Shown here piece after piece: positions 1-6,025 of a stretch of DNA of 7,956 nt. Numbering within the stretch: the stretch's first letter is position 1; every line of letters starts with the position of its first letter. The position numbers and the translations under genes are program-made. The notes below the pieces were generated by a model that was not told the origin of the DNA, did not search any database, and saw only the letters and a program-made list of their open reading frames with translations. The stretch comes from Pseudomonadota bacterium (GTDB taxonomy: Bacteria; Myxococcota_A; Polyangia; Polyangiales; Polyangiaceae): NCBI GenBank assembly GCA_023431345.1, contig JAEYWK010000034.1, positions 1-7,956 on the forward strand, written 5' to 3'.

Positions 1-30
1 GCGCGGGCGGCGCGGGCGGCGCGGGCGGCG
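1..30. repeat. 9-bp tandem repeat, 3.3 copies
   Basis: The unit GCGCGGGCG is repeated without error from the first base. In the reading frame that ends at 107 it encodes Ala-Gly-Gly repeats, so it is the coding basis of a flexible linker or tail. Copy number could vary by slippage. Confidence 0.8.
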
Positions 31-107
31 AATCTGCCGGCGGCGCTGGCGGGCAGGCAGGAGAATCCTCCGGTGGTGCAAGCGCGGGTGCTGGCGGAGA
101 ACGCTGA
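3..107 (+). CDS. C-terminal end of a Gly/Ala-rich protein (partial)
   Basis: This frame is open from the window edge to a TGA at 105-107. It reads three Ala-Gly-Gly repeats, then a Gly/Ala/Ser-rich tail ending in Gly-Gly-Glu-Arg. Only 34 residues are visible and no domain can be named. The stop shares its last A with the ATG of the next gene (TGATG, one-base overlap), which strongly suggests translational coupling. Low-complexity Gly/Ala tails and linkers are common in exported myxobacterial proteins, so this may be another envelope protein of the same operon; that is inference. The reading frame is set by the repeat and the overlap, because no start is in view. Confidence 0.6.
   Translation, partial: AGGAGGAGGESAGGAGGQAGESSGGASAGAGGER
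96..99 (+). promoter_or_regulatory. Ribosome binding site of the DUF1592 gene
   Basis: GGAG lies 7 bases before the ATG at 107, inside the end of the upstream coding region. It supports this start and coupled translation. Confidence 0.55.
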
Positions 108-1717
108 TGCGCGCCGCCAGCGCGGCGCTGGCCGCGACCCTGCTCGCTTGCTCCAGCGCTGGCCCCTCACCTTCGGCCGAGCCCGAGCTGCGCGCTCAGC
201 AGCTCGCGGCCCCGAGCGTGCGCCGCCTGAGCACGGCCGAGCTCTCGGCCGCCGCGCGGGCCCTCACGGGCGTTGAAATCGAGCTCGACGGCGCGCTGCC
301 GCCCGACGCACGACAGCATGATTTTTCGAGAAATCTCGCTCAATCGGTCGACGCGCTCACGCTCACGCAGCTCGACGCTGCCGCGCGCGACCTCGCCGAA
401 GCGCTCACCCTCACCGCCCCCGCGCTCCCGACCTGCGCGCGAGCCGCCGCGCCGAACGACGCGCGCTGCCGCGATGAAACCGTCTCACGGCTCGCCGAGC
501 GCGGCTTGCGCCGACCAGCCAGCGAAGCCGAGCTACAGGCGCTCGGCGCCCTCTTCGACGCGGGCGCCGACGAAGGGAGCTTCATCGACGGCGCCCGGCT
601 CGTCGTGCGCGCGCTGCTCGGCTCACCACAGCTCCTCTACGACACCGCGCTCGGCGCGACTCCGAGCGACGTTTCACCCCGTCCGCCCACGCCGGGCAAG
701 CTCCAGCTCACCGACGATGAGCTCGCGAGCCAGCTCGCCTGGCTGATGAGCGGCGCCCCACCCGACGCTGAGCTACGCGCAGCAGCAGCAGCAGGCCAGC
801 TGCGCTCCGGCCCCGCGCGACGGAAGCACGCCGAGCGCCTCGCCAGCGCGCCCAGCTCGCGCCCACTCTACCGGCGCTTCGTCGAAGAGTGGCTCGGCCT
901 CAACCGCCTGCGCTCGCTCGCCAAGTCCACGGCCATTTCCCCGGATTTTTCCGCGCTCCGCGAGCCCATGCTGCGTGAAACCGCCGCCGTCGTCGACGAC
1001 GCGCTCGCCCAAAGCGGAGGCTCCTTCGTCGCGCTCTTCGCGGGCGGTTACAGCCACGTGCCCCGCGAGCTCAGCGAGCTCTACGGCATCGAAGCGCCGA
1101 CCTCCGAGCAGCGCGTCGGCCTGAGCCAGCTCGGGCGCGTGGGCGTGCTGCAGCACGCGAGCTTCCTGGCGACCTTCGCGCACGAAGCCGAGAGCGCACC
1201 GGTGCTCCGCGGCAAAGCCGTGCTCGAGCGCTTGCTCTGTCGCAACCTGCCGAGCCCGGCCGAGCTGGGCATCGATCTGGTGCTGCCCGAGCCGAACCCC
1301 AACGCCACCACGCGCGAGCGCTTCGAGCTGCACGCCGCGAGCGACCGCTGCGCGTCGTGCCACGTCGCCCTCGACGGCGTCGGCTTCAGCTTCGAAAACT
1401 TCGACGCCGTCGGGCGCTTCCGCGACCGCGAAGCCGGGCGCCCCATCGACACCAGCGGGCGCGTCCTCATCGACGAGCGAGAGCTCACGCTCACGGACAG
1501 CGTCGACCTGGCCCGCGCCCTCGCCACCTCGTCCGACCTCTCGCGCTGCGCCGCGCGGCACGTCGCTCGCTTCGCTGCCGGCAGCGAATTTCCCGCCCTA
1601 GAAGACGATTTCGTCACCGCCACGCGCGCCCTGCCCGCCGCCGAACGCGAATCGATCCTCGGTCTGCTCTTGGCCTGGGTCGAAGGCGCGTGGTTCGCGT
1701 CGAGGAGCACCCCATGA
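107..1717 (+). CDS. DUF1592/DUF1588 family c-type cytochrome-like lipoprotein
   Basis: A 536-residue predicted exported lipoprotein. Residues 1-15 form a short signal with lipobox LLAC, so Cys15 would carry the lipid. The segment order matches the family first described in planctomycetes: DUF1587-like (about 38-98), DUF1595-like (about 121-180, ending near SPQLLY), DUF1592 (about 199-330, with the EEWLGL motif), DUF1588 (about 336-438, with LLCRNLPSP around Cys378) and DUF1585 (about 446-535). The DUF1588 part has one haem-binding CASCH motif at 415-419, followed by the family's DGVGFSFENFDAVGRFRD stretch. No biochemical role is established; an envelope redox function is inferred from the CxxCH. 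It overlaps the preceding stop by one base and the next start by four, and a DUF1552 partner directly downstream is the usual arrangement. The start is supported by the GGAG site and by the signal peptide. Confidence 0.93.
   Translation: MRAASAALAATLLACSSAGPSPSAEPELRAQQLAAPSVRRLSTAELSAAARALTGVEIELDGALPPDARQHDFSRNLAQSVDALTLTQLDAAARDLAEALTLTAPALPTCARAAAPNDARCRDETVSRLAERGLRRPASEAELQALGALFDAGADEGSFIDGARLVVRALLGSPQLLYDTALGATPSDVSPRPPTPGKLQLTDDELASQLAWLMSGAPPDAELRAAAAAGQLRSGPARRKHAERLASAPSSRPLYRRFVEEWLGLNRLRSLAKSTAISPDFSALREPMLRETAAVVDDALAQSGGSFVALFAGGYSHVPRELSELYGIEAPTSEQRVGLSQLGRVGVLQHASFLATFAHEAESAPVLRGKAVLERLLCRNLPSPAELGIDLVLPEPNPNATTRERFELHAASDRCASCHVALDGVGFSFENFDAVGRFRDREAGRPIDTSGRVLIDERELTLTDSVDLARALATSSDLSRCAARHVARFAAGSEFPALEDDFVTATRALPAAERESILGLLLAWVEGAWFASRSTP
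1702..1707 (+). promoter_or_regulatory. Ribosome binding site of the DUF1552 gene
   Basis: GAGGAG lies 6 bases before the ATG at 1714. It decides the start: the frame stays open far upstream, but only this ATG has a good site, a signal peptide and the four-base overlap with the previous stop. Confidence 0.7.
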
Positions 1718-3069
1718 GTCAGCTCCGTCGCCTCGACCGTCGCGCCGCCCTCACTGCGCTCGGCGCCGGAGCCGCGCTCGCCGCGCTCTCGGCTCCCGAG
1801 CGCCAGCTGCGCGCGCAACCAGCCACCGCGCGCTTCTTCATCGGCGTCTACCTGCCGCACGGCATGGCGCGCGAGCATTGGGTGCCCGGGCCCGGCTTCG
1901 ACATTTCGTACGCCGACTGCTCGCTCTCGCCCTTCGCAGACGCGGCGCGCTACGGCAAGAGCTACGCCGAGCACGTGGTCGCGCTCGAAGGGCTCGACCT
2001 CACCGCCGGCATCGAAGGCGGCACCACCGGCCACGACGCCTCGCGCGTCATCTTGACGGGCAGCTCGCAGCACGGCCGCGGCGCCTCGCTCGACCAATTC
2101 TTGGCGCTCGAGCACGGTCTCGGCGCCAGCACGCCGCTCGCCAGCCTCGTGCTCGGCGTGGGCTCGAGCGCGCCCGCCCTGGGTCAGTGCATCTCCTACG
2201 CGAAAGGCGGCGCCGCGCTGCCCAAGCTGATCGATCCGAGCCAAACCTTCAGCCGAGCCTTTGGCCAATTCGCGAGCGGCAGCGATCCGGCCGCCGTCGC
2301 GCGAGTCGAGCGCGAGCGCCGCCTCGGCAAGAGCCTGCTCGACTACTGGACGCGCGATCTCGCCAGCCTGCGAGCGCGCGCGCCGCAACACGAGCGCGAC
2401 AAGCTCGACCAACACGCCCAGGCGCTCCGCGAGCTGGAGAAGCGCCTCGCGTCGGAGCTCGACGCTTGCGAGCCTCCCGGCGCTCCCGACGCGGCGCGCT
2501 TTCCGCGCCTGCTCGCCTACGGCGGGGGCGAGCCCTACTTCGACGCCATCACCGACCTGCAGATCGACCTCTTGGCGCACGCCATCGGCTGCGGCGTCAC
2601 GCGCGTCGCCACGCTCATGCTCGCCGACCTGAGCCGCACTCAGCTCGACCCAGAGTTGCCCGACGACGTGCACATCGACGTGGCCCACCTCTACCGCAGC
2701 GGCGGCCGCGAAGGCGGCGGCGACCCCGCGACGTGGCTGCCCCTCGCTCGTCAGAACCGCTACAGCTACGGCAAGCTCGCGCGCCTGCTGCAGCGCCTCG
2801 ACGAAGCCGGCATCCTCGAGGAAACCGCGCTCATCGCGCTCAGCGACATGGGCGATCCGAACCGGCACACCTCGCGTCAAATCCCCGCGATCTTGGCCGG
2901 CGGCTGGGGTGGCCGCTTGCAGGGCGGACGCCACATCGATTTAGGCGCGGCCGGCACGCCACACAACCGCCTGCTCGTCGCGGTGCAGCAGGCGTTCGGC
3001 GTCGAGAGCGACAGCTTCGGTGAAGCGCGCGATCCCAGCATCACCCAAGGCGCCCTCGACCTCAGCTGA
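1714..3069 (+). CDS. DUF1552 (HXXSHH) family protein with Tat-like signal
   Basis: A 451-residue protein starting at an ATG that overlaps the previous TGA (ATGA). The N-terminus has a twin-arginine motif (LDRRAAL, Arg9-Arg10) followed by an Ala/Leu-rich hydrophobic stretch, so Tat export as a folded protein is likely. The body fits DUF1552 (PF07586): an early FIGVYLPHGM segment, a central helical region rich in Arg/Glu/Leu, and a C-terminal SDMGDPNRH motif (377-385) leading to IPAILAGGWGG. The family belongs to the wider group of DUF1501-like secreted proteins seen beside DUF1592 genes; its activity is unknown. The signature HXXSHH is altered here to H320-I-D-V-A-H325, keeping the first and last His only. 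It should act with the DUF1592 lipoprotein, judging by the coupled operon. It ends 5 bases before a convergent gene. Confidence 0.9.
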   Translation: MSQLRRLDRRAALTALGAGAALAALSAPERQLRAQPATARFFIGVYLPHGMAREHWVPGPGFDISYADCSLSPFADAARYGKSYAEHVVALEGLDLTAGIEGGTTGHDASRVILTGSSQHGRGASLDQFLALEHGLGASTPLASLVLGVGSSAPALGQCISYAKGGAALPKLIDPSQTFSRAFGQFASGSDPAAVARVERERRLGKSLLDYWTRDLASLRARAPQHERDKLDQHAQALRELEKRLASELDACEPPGAPDAARFPRLLAYGGGEPYFDAITDLQIDLLAHAIGCGVTRVATLMLADLSRTQLDPELPDDVHIDVAHLYRSGGREGGGDPATWLPLARQNRYSYGKLARLLQRLDEAGILEETALIALSDMGDPNRHTSRQIPAILAGGWGGRLQGGRHIDLGAAGTPHNRLLVAVQQAFGVESDSFGEARDPSITQGALDLS

Positions 3070-3079
3070 GGCGCTCAGC
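3065..3079. terminator. Hairpin spanning both stop codons of convergent genes
   Basis: GCTGAG and CTCAGC form a perfect 6-bp stem around a GCG triloop. The stem contains the TGA of the DUF1552 gene (3067-3069) and the stop of the minus-strand gene (3075-3077). The left part is also inside a 10-bp palindrome (3061-3070). There is no T-run, so it is not a classic intrinsic terminator; a role in ending or shielding both transcripts is inferred from position. Confidence 0.35.
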
Positions 3080-3989
3080 GATCGAGCTCGAAGTCGTAGC
3101 CCAGCCCGACGCTGCCGCTGATCGTCGTCGCCGTGCCCACCCCGCGCGCGCACTCATCGACCACCTCCCCCGTCAAGCGGCGGCCCGCTCCGCTGACGCG
3201 CGCCGAAAGCCCCCAGCGCTCCGACAGCATCAGCCGCGCGCCGACGCTGCCCCCGAGCTGAAACGCCGGAGTATCCACGCCGCCGCAGGTGTACGGGCTC
3301 GCCGGCAACAGCGCGCCACGGCTCTCGGTGCCGCTCGCAGACACGCCCTGAATCCCCGCGCCCAGCTGCAAGCCCACGAACAGATCCACGAAATTCGTGC
3401 GCAGCGGGTAGGCGCGAAACCCTAGCAACGCCGAGGTCACCGTGTAATCGACGCTCACGCTGTCGAGGCCGCTCATCGCCGTGCCCCGCCCCAGCGTCGC
3501 GCGCTCGAGCTCGAGACCGGCCGCGATCTCGCGCTTCAAATCCACGTAAGCCGAGAGCCCCAGCGCGGTGCCAACGCGGCTCTCGTCATCGAAGCCGTCG
3601 CTGCCCTGCGGCCGCGCGACGAAGCCCAGGCTCCCCTCGAGGGTGAGCGCCTGCCGCGCGCGCCGCCACGGCGCCGGCTCGTGAACGTCGGCGCGGCGGG
3701 GCTCGGTCGACGCGACGATCGGCGCAGGCCCGACGGGCGCCGGCGGCTCGGGCGCGGGCGCGTCTGGTTCGGGTGACGCGCTGTCCGTTGGCGGCGCGGG
3801 CTCGGCGGGAAGCGGCGCTTCCACAACGACAGCGGGAGCTTCGGGCGGAGGCGGCGGCGCCGGCGCGGGTGGCGCTTCAGCCGCTGCGGGCGCGGGCTCA
3901 GCGGCCGGCGCAGCCGCGTCCGGCGCTTGCGCGAAGCTCACTCTCGCCACCACCACGAGCGCCCCAGGCGCGAACCGAGAAAGCCGCAT
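3075..3989 (-). CDS. Outer-membrane beta-barrel protein with Pro/Ala-rich linker
   Basis: A 304-residue exported protein. I place the start at the ATG at 3987-3989, not at a codon 75 bases further upstream, because it begins a normal signal peptide (MRLSRF, a Val/Ala core, then an A20-Q21-A22 cleavage site) and has a GGAGGA site 11 bases before it. Residues 23-91 are extremely Pro/Ala/Glu-rich, like a periplasm- or wall-spanning linker. Residues from about 114 to the end alternate polar and hydrophobic residues with many Gly and aromatic residues, as in small outer-membrane barrels, and finish with a GLGYDF-type strand. The terminal residue is Arg rather than the usual aromatic. Two Cys in the barrel part (in YTCGG and DECARG) could form a disulfide. 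The specific function is unknown. It stands alone, convergent with the DUF1552 operon and divergent from the tRNA genes. Confidence 0.78.
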   Translation of the reverse strand: MRLSRFAPGALVVVARVSFAQAPDAAAPAAEPAPAAAEAPPAPAPPPPPEAPAVVVEAPLPAEPAPPTDSASPEPDAPAPEPPAPVGPAPIVASTEPRRADVHEPAPWRRARQALTLEGSLGFVARPQGSDGFDDESRVGTALGLSAYVDLKREIAAGLELERATLGRGTAMSGLDSVSVDYTVTSALLGFRAYPLRTNFVDLFVGLQLGAGIQGVSASGTESRGALLPASPYTCGGVDTPAFQLGGSVGARLMLSERWGLSARVSGAGRRLTGEVVDECARGVGTATTISGSVGLGYDFELDR

Positions 3990-4000
3990 GCCCGCGACTA

Positions 4001-4006
4001 TCCTCC
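4001..4006 (-). promoter_or_regulatory. Ribosome binding site of the minus-strand barrel gene
   Basis: On the minus strand this reads GGAGGA, 11 bases before the ATG at 3989. The spacing is slightly long, but it is the best site in the region and supports the shorter reading of this gene. Confidence 0.5.
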
Positions 4007-4052
4007 GGAACGCCGGATCGCTGCAATCGCGCAAGCGGCCACGCATCCAGGG

Positions 4053-4071
4053 AAAAAGCGCCAAAAAGCGC
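4053..4071 (+). promoter_or_regulatory. Phased A-tracts, UP-element-like
   Basis: The 9-base direct repeat AAAAAGCGC occurs at 4053-4061 and 4063-4071, so the two A5 tracts are exactly 10 bases apart, one helical turn. If transcription starts at 4119 the tracts lie near -66 and -56. A-tracts of this kind upstream of stable-RNA promoters bind the RNA polymerase alpha subunit in well-studied bacteria. They stand out sharply in this GC-rich DNA. Confidence 0.5.
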
Positions 4072-4082
4072 GCTCTCTGTCG

Positions 4083-4111
4083 TTGACAGACCCCACATCG
4101 GCCGCCATAGT
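4083..4111 (+). promoter_or_regulatory. Sigma-70-type promoter of tRNA-Ser(CGA)
   Basis: A perfect -35 box TTGACA (4083-4088), a 17-base spacer and a -10 box CATAGT (4106-4111, four of six consensus bases). The seven bases after it are all G or C (CCGCCGC), a GC-rich discriminator typical of stable-RNA promoters under growth-rate or stringent control. The expected start falls at 4118-4119, at the first base of the tRNA. Confidence 0.7.
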
Positions 4112-4118
4112 CCGCCGC

Positions 4119-4205
4119 GGAGAGATGACCGAGCGGCCGAAGGTACCTGATTCGAAATCAGGCGTACCCGTAAGGGTACCGTGGGTTCGAATCCCACTCT
4201 CTCCG
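4119..4205 (+). tRNA. tRNA-Ser (anticodon CGA)
   Basis: An 87-base class II tRNA that reads UCG. The acceptor stem is GGAGAGA with TCTCTCC, followed by a serine-type D arm (ACC...GGT). The anticodon stem CCTGA/TCAGG has the loop TTCGAAA with CGA at 4153-4155. A long variable arm closes TACCC/GGGTA around a short loop, as expected for serine, and the T arm is GTGGG-TTCGAAT-CCCAC. The discriminator is G4205, normal for serine. The 3' CCA is not encoded (the next bases are CAA), so it must be added enzymatically. A strong promoter sits directly upstream. Confidence 0.97.
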
Positions 4206-4241
4206 CAAGGGCTGCCCCCACCCGTCGCGCTTCGCGCGCCG

Positions 4242-4294
4242 ACCTCCCCCAAATTCGTGCTCGCCCTGCGGGCTGCGCGCGAATGGAGGGAGGT
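4242..4294. repeat. Long imperfect inverted repeat between the tRNA genes
   Basis: Nested arms pair ACCTCCC with GGGAGGT (7 bp), ATTCG with CGAAT (5 bp) and GCCC with GGGC (4 bp, loop TGC), separated by small internal loops. The result is a hairpin of about 53 bases. It has no T-tract and codes for nothing. It may end or punctuate transcription after the first tRNA, or be a processing signal. Confidence 0.45.
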
Positions 4295-4316
4295 AGCCGC
4301 TGCCTAAGCCGGCTAC
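4293..4316. repeat. 7-bp perfect inverted repeat between the tRNA genes
   Basis: GTAGCCG (4293-4299) and CGGCTAC (4310-4316) pair perfectly across a 10-base loop. Its left arm overlaps the end of the larger inverted repeat by two bases, so the two hairpins are mutually exclusive at the junction. No U-run follows. Confidence 0.45.
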
Positions 4317-4351
4317 GTGCTAACAGCTCGCGCTACACTGCAGCGCACACC

Positions 4352-4380
4352 CCGTAACGAGTCCTCTCGGCTCGTCACGG
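4352..4380 (+). repeat. Leader hairpin just upstream of tRNA-Ser(GGA)
   Basis: CCGTAACGAG (4352-4361) pairs with CTCGTCACGG (4371-4380) in nine of ten positions, with one A-C mismatch, closing a 9-base loop. It ends only four bases before the mature tRNA. The loop contains CCTCTC (4363-4368), complementary to six bases of the tRNA acceptor 5' strand (4386-4391). A role in processing or folding is possible but unproven. Confidence 0.4.
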
Positions 4381-4384
4381 ACCT

Positions 4385-4471
4385 GGAGAGGTGACCGAGA
4401 GGCCGAAGGTGCATGACTGGAAATCATGTGTACGGGTAACCGTACCGAGGGTTCGAATCCCTCCCTCTCCG
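4385..4471 (+). tRNA. tRNA-Ser (anticodon GGA)
   Basis: An 87-base class II tRNA that reads UCC and UCU. The acceptor stem is GGAGAGG with CCTCTCC, and the D arm is nearly identical to that of the upstream serine tRNA. The anticodon stem CATGA/TCATG has the loop CTGGAAA with GGA at 4419-4421. A long variable arm forms TACGG/CCGTA, and the T arm is GAGGG-TTCGAAT-CCCTC. The discriminator is G4471 and the CCA is not encoded. A weak TACACT (4334-4339) could be a -10 box but has no good -35 partner, so this gene may instead be co-transcribed with the upstream tRNA, 179 bases away. Confidence 0.97.
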
Positions 4472-4519
4472 CAACTAGTCGAAAGTAACCGCCCGGCGCC
4501 GCACAGGCTCTTCGCCGGC

Positions 4520-4534
4520 AGCGCCGAAGGCGCT
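4520..4534. terminator. Short GC hairpin downstream of tRNA-Ser(GGA)
   Basis: AGCGCC and GGCGCT form a perfect 6-bp stem around the triloop GAA, 48 bases after the tRNA. No T-run follows. It could help end the tRNA transcript or, on the other strand, the barrel gene that ends at 4669. The evidence is only structure and place. Confidence 0.25.
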
Positions 4535-4646
4535 CACCGCACTCACCGCGACGTGTTCGGCCTCCCGCTCGAAGCCCTGACTCCGCTGCCTTAAGACTCT
4601 GGGTTAAGCCCACGCACGTTCCTCGCCCAGCGCATCCCGGCTTCGC

Positions 4647-4656
4647 TGACCGGTCA
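4647..4656. repeat. 10-bp palindrome after the minus-strand barrel gene
   Basis: TGACCGGTCA is a perfect palindrome, 12 bases beyond the stop of the minus-strand gene. It could be a protein-binding site or chance; a 10-bp palindrome is not rare enough to be convincing alone. Confidence 0.2.
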
Positions 4657-4668
4657 CGCCCATCATGC

Positions 4669-5844
4669 TCAGTCCTTCGGCTGCGCCGCTTCACTTGCGC
4701 CAAGGCGCCGTTGGAAGGCCCGCACGAACCGGGCAACCCGGCGCTTCGCCGCCGGCAGGATGATGACGCGCTCGCTGCAGAGCATGAGGCGAGCTTCTTG
4801 AGCAGGGTCCGAGAGGCCATCCAGGGCGTCGATCGGCAGCTTCCCCTGCTGCGTCAACTGCGAGGAGCTGAACCCTTCACGCGAGAACGACTGCACATCG
4901 CTCAGTTCGGCGCGTCGAGCTCCCGACTCAAATGCCGCTGCCGCGCACTCGCTTCCGGTCCCTTGCGCACGAAGCCACGTCATTACGACCCGTGCCGCGC
5001 TGGCATCGCGTCTCGGATCGCCCTGCAGGGTGATCTGGACGCCGCCGGCGGCGTTCGGCAGATCGAGCGTCAGTGAACTCTCGAGCGCTCCGTCAGCGTT
5101 CTCCGCCACCACAGGCGTCGCGGGTTCAGCCCGACCCTGCGCCGGCACAGGGGTAGGAGTAGCCCCTCCTGCGCCGGCATCGTTCGAACCGCCAAGCCAG
5201 CCCGAAAGGCCAATCGTCGCGACGATCGTGTACCCGCTCCCGCTGAGCTCGGCGCCACCCGTCTTGGCGCTCGCCTGCTGCAACATTGCGACGAGCCCAG
5301 CATCGATCGAGAACGTGGGCGCGGCGAAAGCATGCAGGCCGGCGCCGGGACCTATTAGGAACGAGCTCGTCGAGGTTTCGACCTCACCCGCGCTGCTGTT
5401 CGTCGATGCGTACCCGACGTGTGCGGCGAGGAACGGCCTGCCCACAGCGCCATCCAAGATGTACTCGGCATGTGGCACGATCGCGAAACTCGCGCTATCC
5501 GCGCTCGCGTCACCCACCTTGGTCTGCGTCGACGACGCCAGCAGCCGGCCGCCGAGCAGCACGTTGGCCGTCACGCTGTACCCAAGAGCGACCCCGATCG
5601 CGGCGCCAGGGAGCCCAAGATTCGTCGTCGCAGCTGGGGCACTGCCTGCCCCGTGGCTGGCGGACAGCGTCACTTTGTCGTGCGCGATGGCGTTGCCCTC
5701 GAGGCCGAGTCGGAAGGGGCCTGTCGCGGTCTGGGCCGCGCTGGGCGTCGCGAGCAGCAGGACGGAGGCGAGATGGCTGCTGGTGGCAGTGAGAAGCAAT
5801 GCGGAAAGCGGCCTGCGAGCGCGCGCTGGACTGTTCGAGGTCAC
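4669..5844 (-). CDS. Predicted outer-membrane barrel protein with unknown C-terminal domain
   Basis: A 391-residue exported protein with a GTG start (5842-5844) preceded by a weak purine-rich site (GAAGAAGAG). Residues 1-37 are a signal peptide: Arg-rich start, Leu/Ala core, cleavage near SAA-Q. Residues about 41-218 are Gly-rich with alternating hydrophobic residues (ALGYS, LLGGRLLAS, FLAAHVGYAS, IGPGAGLHAF, IDAGLVAML, TIGLSGWLGG), like an eight-strand outer-membrane barrel. A Gly/Pro/Ala linker (219-253) leads to a C-terminal part (about 255-391) that I do not recognise. That part has two Cys (300 and 356), a mixed beta/helix look and a basic end (AAKRRVARFVRAFQRR). It is odd for a small barrel to carry such a tail; it may be periplasmic. 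The function is unknown. It has no operon partner. Confidence 0.75.
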   Translation of the reverse strand: MTSNSPARARRPLSALLLTATSSHLASVLLLATPSAAQTATGPFRLGLEGNAIAHDKVTLSASHGAGSAPAATTNLGLPGAAIGVALGYSVTANVLLGGRLLASSTQTKVGDASADSASFAIVPHAEYILDGAVGRPFLAAHVGYASTNSSAGEVETSTSSFLIGPGAGLHAFAAPTFSIDAGLVAMLQQASAKTGGAELSGSGYTIVATIGLSGWLGGSNDAGAGGATPTPVPAQGRAEPATPVVAENADGALESSLTLDLPNAAGGVQITLQGDPRRDASAARVVMTWLRAQGTGSECAAAAFESGARRAELSDVQSFSREGFSSSQLTQQGKLPIDALDGLSDPAQEARLMLCSERVIILPAAKRRVARFVRAFQRRLGASEAAQPKD

Positions 5845-5906
5845 GCTCTTCTTCGGTCAGAGCGTTGTTGCCGGCTTTCTACGTCAGCCCTGATTTCGGC
5901 TCGCCG

Positions 5907-5941
5907 ACCAACACGAGTCAGGCCACCCCCTCGTCATTGGT
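5907..5941. promoter_or_regulatory. Inverted repeat upstream of the toxin-antitoxin genes
   Basis: ACCAA-C-ACGAG and CTCGT-CA-TTGGT pair in ten positions with a small internal loop, around a 12-base centre. It lies in the 181-base space between two divergent genes, 85 bases before the antitoxin. A possible promoter (TTGGTT at 5937-5942, 17 bases, TAGATT at 5960-5965) starts in its right arm. Type II antitoxins often repress their own promoter at such palindromes, so this is a candidate operator; a hairpin for another role is equally possible. Confidence 0.3.
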
Positions 5942-6025
5942 TGACCGAGCGTCAGTGGCTAGATTCACGCGGCCACGGTTCGCGATCGAGCCTCGGGAGG
6001 GAGCCAACGGCAGACTACAGCAGTC

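Noticed and set aside
779..793. Five GCA triplets in a row
   Set aside because: They encode Ala225-229 in a helix-rich part of the DUF1592 protein; a short codon run with no sign of function.
1357..1713. Upstream extension of the DUF1552 frame
   Set aside because: It is in frame but overlaps the DUF1592 domain region and is an Arg/Pro/His run. The ATG at 1714 has the ribosome site, the four-base overlap and the Tat signal.
1081..2934. Long minus-strand open frame of 617 codons
   Set aside because: It lies opposite the DUF1592 and DUF1552 genes, whose domains are clear. The translation is Arg/Ala/Glu low-complexity with no family, as expected for an antisense frame in GC-rich coding DNA.
1878..3023. 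Plus-strand open frame of 381 codons inside the DUF1552 gene
   Set aside because: Almost pure Arg/Ala/Leu/His composition; a shifted-frame artefact of GC-rich codons.
4590..4608. CTTAA...TTAAG inverted repeat after the second tRNA
   Set aside because: Only five base pairs with an AT-rich stem and no T-run; too weak to call a terminator or operator.
5030..5893. Plus-strand open frame opposite the second barrel gene
   Set aside because: The minus-strand frame has a signal peptide and barrel-like strands; the plus frame has neither and no family.
5941..5965. TTGACC with TAGATT as an antitoxin promoter
   Set aside because: The boxes are only 13 bases apart, too close for a sigma-70 promoter. 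The TTGGTT alternative has the right spacing but a weak -35.
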